DNA from: Synergistaceae bacterium
GTDB taxonomy: Bacteria > Synergistota > Synergistia > Synergistales > Thermovirgaceae
Length of the DNA stretch: 7,126 nt
Direction: 5' to 3'
Assembly (NCBI GenBank): GCA_003446665.1
Contig: DMCT01000106.1
Coordinates: 1 to 7,126, forward strand
Part shown: piece by piece, positions 5,020 through 7,126 of the stretch
How positions within the stretch are numbered: the stretch's first letter is position 1
Layout: each line of letters begins with the position of its first letter
Notes under the pieces: generated by a model
The model's database searches: none
The model's input: only the letters and a program-made list of their open reading frames with translations
Told to the model about the DNA's origin: nothing
Program-made: the position numbers and the translations under genes

Positions 5020-7089
5020 ATGCACTATTTCCACACCCTGTTGACGTTTATCTCCCATCACCGCGAACTCACATACGCCGCGGTCTTTCTGACGTCGCTT
5101 TCTGAATCCCTTGCCTTCGTGGGCCTTCTGGTCCCCGGCACAGCCCTCATGTTCGGCTTCGGGGCGGTGGTGGCGACGGGTAGCCTCCATCTCTGGCCTG
5201 TCCTGCTTCTGGCCTGCTCCGGAGCCGTTTTGGGCGACGGCGCAAGTTATTGGCTGGGGCATCTCTACCAGGAAAGGCTCATGGGTATTTGGCCCTTTTC
5301 ACGATATCCGGGCATGATGAAAAACGCCGAAGCCTTTTTCAGGCGTCATGGCGGCAAGAGCATTTTCTTCGGCCGTTTCGTCGGGCCGATACGTCCGGTA
5401 ATTCCCGTCGTAGCCGGAATGCTGGGGATGAACCCCGCGCGTTTTGTGATCGTCAATGTCCTTTCTGCCGCAGGCTGGGCTTTCGCGTACATCCTTCCCG
5501 GGGTTTTTTTCGGGACATCCCTCGCGGTCGCAGGAGCTGTGAGCTCCAGACTGGCCGTGCTTCTGGGGGTCCTGCTGGCAGCCTTGTGGTTCATCGTCTG
5601 GCTCAGCCGAAGCCTTGCCCGTTTGCTGGAGAGGAAAGGACCACTGTGGGTGGCAAGCCTGAAAGAATGGGCTGCACCAGAACACCCCCGGCAAGGGCTG
5701 CTGCTGCTGTTAAAGCGTCTGGTCACGTTCCTTTTCTTTCGTGAACGCGGCGAAGAGATGTTCATGGCGTTTCTCGTCGCAACCTTTTGTCTTGCAACCT
5801 GGGGATTCCTCGGCGTCTTGCAGGATGTTCTGGCGGGGGATCAACTGGTTGCAGCGGATCAGGCAGTGTACAATTTTTTTGAGATCCTGAGGACCCCGTG
5901 GTCGGACAGCATTTTTGCGGCCCTGACGGAGCTCGGCGATTCCTTTGTGAATATTTCCCTGTCCATCGCGGTTTTGGTAACCCTCGTCTTCGGGCGGGCC
6001 TACCGGACTGCGGCCTTCTGGATCCTGGCGGTTCTCGGTGGTCTAACGGGCGTGCAGCTGTTGAAATGGGCCATCGACCTACCCCGTCCCATAGAGATCT
6101 ATGAAGGGATTTCGTCCTACGGTTTCCCCAGCGGTCATGTAGCGATGAGTATTGTCATTTACGGGTTCCTTATCGTGGTGCTCTCCAGAGGGTTGCCTGG
6201 ATCACGGCAATGGAAGGCCGTACCGGCGGTCGTCGCATATTCGTTCATTATCGGGGTCTCCCGACTCTACCTTGGCGTTCACTGGCTTTCCGATGTTCTC
6301 GGCGGCCTTTTCATCGGCACCATGTGGGTGGCATTGCTGGGAATCGCCTACGTAAAGGGAGTCTCCGAGACGGTCCCCAGGCGGGCGGTGGCAATAACGG
6401 CTGTTCTAGTGATGGCCCTTGCAGGGGGATTCCATATCGGTCAGCGCCATGAAAAAGACCTGGCCTTCTATGCACCGGTGACTTCTGAAAAAATCATGGG
6501 GTTTTCCGAGTGGCGGGACGATGGCTGGCGCGATCTCGCCGCCTGGAGGATCGACCTTGCAGGTGAACGGGAACAACCCCTTACTGTTCAGTGTGCGGGA
6601 GACATCGACGAACTGGAGGGGTTTTTGCTTCAAAAAGGATGGGTAAAGCCGAGAACAGTAAATATGAGAAACCTCTTGAGCATGCTTTCACCGGACACAC
6701 CGCTTGGAGAACTTCCTTCGCTGCCGCTTCTTCACGACGGCAGAGCTGAAAGGCTTCGCCTTCTGCTCGAGGATTCCGGAAAGCAGTATATGCTCCGCCT
6801 GTGGCCTTCCGGAGTGGTTTTGAGTGGTTTCGACACCCCGGTTTTCGTGGGAACCGTTGAGGAACAGCGCCCTCATGAAATTGCGGCTTTGATTACTGCA
6901 GCCAAAGATATCGGCGACTACGACCACCCCCTGGATGTGCTGGAACAGGTAGCGGTCGGAGAATACCAAGTGGCCAGGGTCATTCGTGAGTATCATACGG
7001 ACAGGCTATCCCGGAAAGGTTCCAGGCTGCGTTGGCAGGGCGAAGTCTTGCTGATATGGGAACAAACTATTCCTTCACCTCCACAATGA
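5020..7089 (+). CDS. Fused DedA (VTT) - PAP2 phosphatase - LssY_C membrane protein
   Basis: A 689-residue protein has three domains. Residues about 10-190 are a DedA/SNARE-associated (VTT) domain, with E29 in SESLAF, P39-G40 in LLVPGT, R119 in FGRFVGP, R125 in GPIRPVIPVVAG and the NVLSAAGWAFAY segment. After a basic linker, residues about 245-450 form a PAP2 lipid phosphatase with all three motifs intact: K349-x6-R356-P, P370-S-G-H373, and S-R415-x5-H421-x3-D425. Residues about 480-685 are a soluble domain resembling LssY_C, including CAGDIDELEGFLLQKGW, LPLLHDGR and MLRLWPSG. PAP2 membrane enzymes remove phosphate from undecaprenyl pyrophosphate, phosphatidylglycerol phosphate or lipid A; DedA proteins are reported to translocate undecaprenyl phosphate. 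ATG 5020 was preferred over GTG 4987 because it matches the usual DedA N-terminus and has AGAGGA upstream; GTG 5017 is also possible. The exact substrate is not readable from the sequence. Confidence 0.92.
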   Translation: MHYFHTLLTFISHHRELTYAAVFLTSLSESLAFVGLLVPGTALMFGFGAVVATGSLHLWPVLLLACSGAVLGDGASYWLGHLYQERLMGIWPFSRYPGMMKNAEAFFRRHGGKSIFFGRFVGPIRPVIPVVAGMLGMNPARFVIVNVLSAAGWAFAYILPGVFFGTSLAVAGAVSSRLAVLLGVLLAALWFIVWLSRSLARLLERKGPLWVASLKEWAAPEHPRQGLLLLLKRLVTFLFFRERGEEMFMAFLVATFCLATWGFLGVLQDVLAGDQLVAADQAVYNFFEILRTPWSDSIFAALTELGDSFVNISLSIAVLVTLVFGRAYRTAAFWILAVLGGLTGVQLLKWAIDLPRPIEIYEGISSYGFPSGHVAMSIVIYGFLIVVLSRGLPGSRQWKAVPAVVAYSFIIGVSRLYLGVHWLSDVLGGLFIGTMWVALLGIAYVKGVSETVPRRAVAITAVLVMALAGGFHIGQRHEKDLAFYAPVTSEKIMGFSEWRDDGWRDLAAWRIDLAGEREQPLTVQCAGDIDELEGFLLQKGWVKPRTVNMRNLLSMLSPDTPLGELPSLPLLHDGRAERLRLLLEDSGKQYMLRLWPSGVVLSGFDTPVFVGTVEEQRPHEIAALITAAKDIGDYDHPLDVLEQVAVGEYQVARVIREYHTDRLSRKGSRLRWQGEVLLIWEQTIPSPPQ

Positions 7090-7126
7090 ACGTTGCAATC
7101 TGCAACACGGTACATCCAGGTGCCGT
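7086..7126 (+). CDS. Possible start of a downstream gene (3' partial, unidentified)
   Basis: ATG 7086 overlaps the preceding stop TGA 7087-7089 as ATGA, an arrangement typical of coupled genes. The frame stays open to the window end and gives 13 residues beginning MNVAICNTVHPGA. A short beta-strand-like start ending in N-T-x-H-P-G is compatible with a GT-B glycosyltransferase, but this is far too little to identify. No strong ribosome binding site precedes it, so it would depend on translational coupling. Confidence 0.4.
   Translation, partial: MNVAICNTVHPGA

Noticed and set aside
4567..5262. 231-codon minus-strand frame spanning the phosphoesterase end, the gap and the DedA start
   Set aside because: It would be the only minus-strand gene, overlaps conserved DedA sequence, and has no recognisable domain or ribosome binding site.
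1..7126. Insertion sequences, CRISPR arrays, tRNA/rRNA genes, integration sites
   Set aside because: No transposase, direct-repeat array, inverted terminal repeats or RNA-gene signature was seen on either strand.

Overview
The window looks like a chromosomal segment from a Gram-negative bacterium, most plausibly a Desulfobacterota / Geobacter-like (former deltaproteobacterial) lineage. That assignment is inference: it rests on a PmrAB/QseBC-type two-component pair, a DedA-PAP2-LssY fusion, moderately high GC and frequent GTG/TTG starts. No rRNA, tRNA, mobile element, CRISPR array or convincing terminator is visible. Every supported gene reads on the + strand, and gene junctions are overlapping or short.

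Layout: (1) positions 1-588, 3' part of a family 2 polyprenyl-phosphate-type glycosyltransferase; (2) 579-995, a GtrA-family four-helix membrane protein overlapping it; (3) about 1002/1017-1664, an OmpR/PhoB-class response regulator whose normal N-terminus lacks a standard in-frame start codon; (4) 1661-2986, a QseC/PmrB-like sensor histidine kinase with a GTGA overlap; (5) a 151-bp gap, then 3138-4226, a flippase-like multi-spanning protein (LPG-synthase TM / UPF0104 family); (6) 4223/4246-4890, a calcineurin-like phosphoesterase that appears frameshifted near its start, lacks the canonical metal ligands and ends early; (7) a 129-bp gap, then 5020-7089, a three-domain DedA (VTT) + PAP2 phosphatase + LssY_C protein; (8) 7086 onward, a possible new gene running out of the window.

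Functionally the genes converge on envelope lipids, and probably on a polyprenyl-phosphate carrier cycle. A glycosyltransferase would load a sugar on the carrier, GtrA would help flip it, and a PAP2 phosphatase fused to a DedA domain could dephosphorylate and return carrier or remodel lipid A. A second lipid-flippase-like protein sits beside them. The embedded two-component system resembles regulators of lipid A modification and may control the set. This integrated picture is inference from family membership and gene order.

The points most worth a second look are the response-regulator start (ATT start, or one extra G after an upstream ATG), the phosphoesterase with all recognisable metal-ligand positions substituted plus a TC-repeat frameshift signature, and the unusual DedA-PAP2-LssY fusion.
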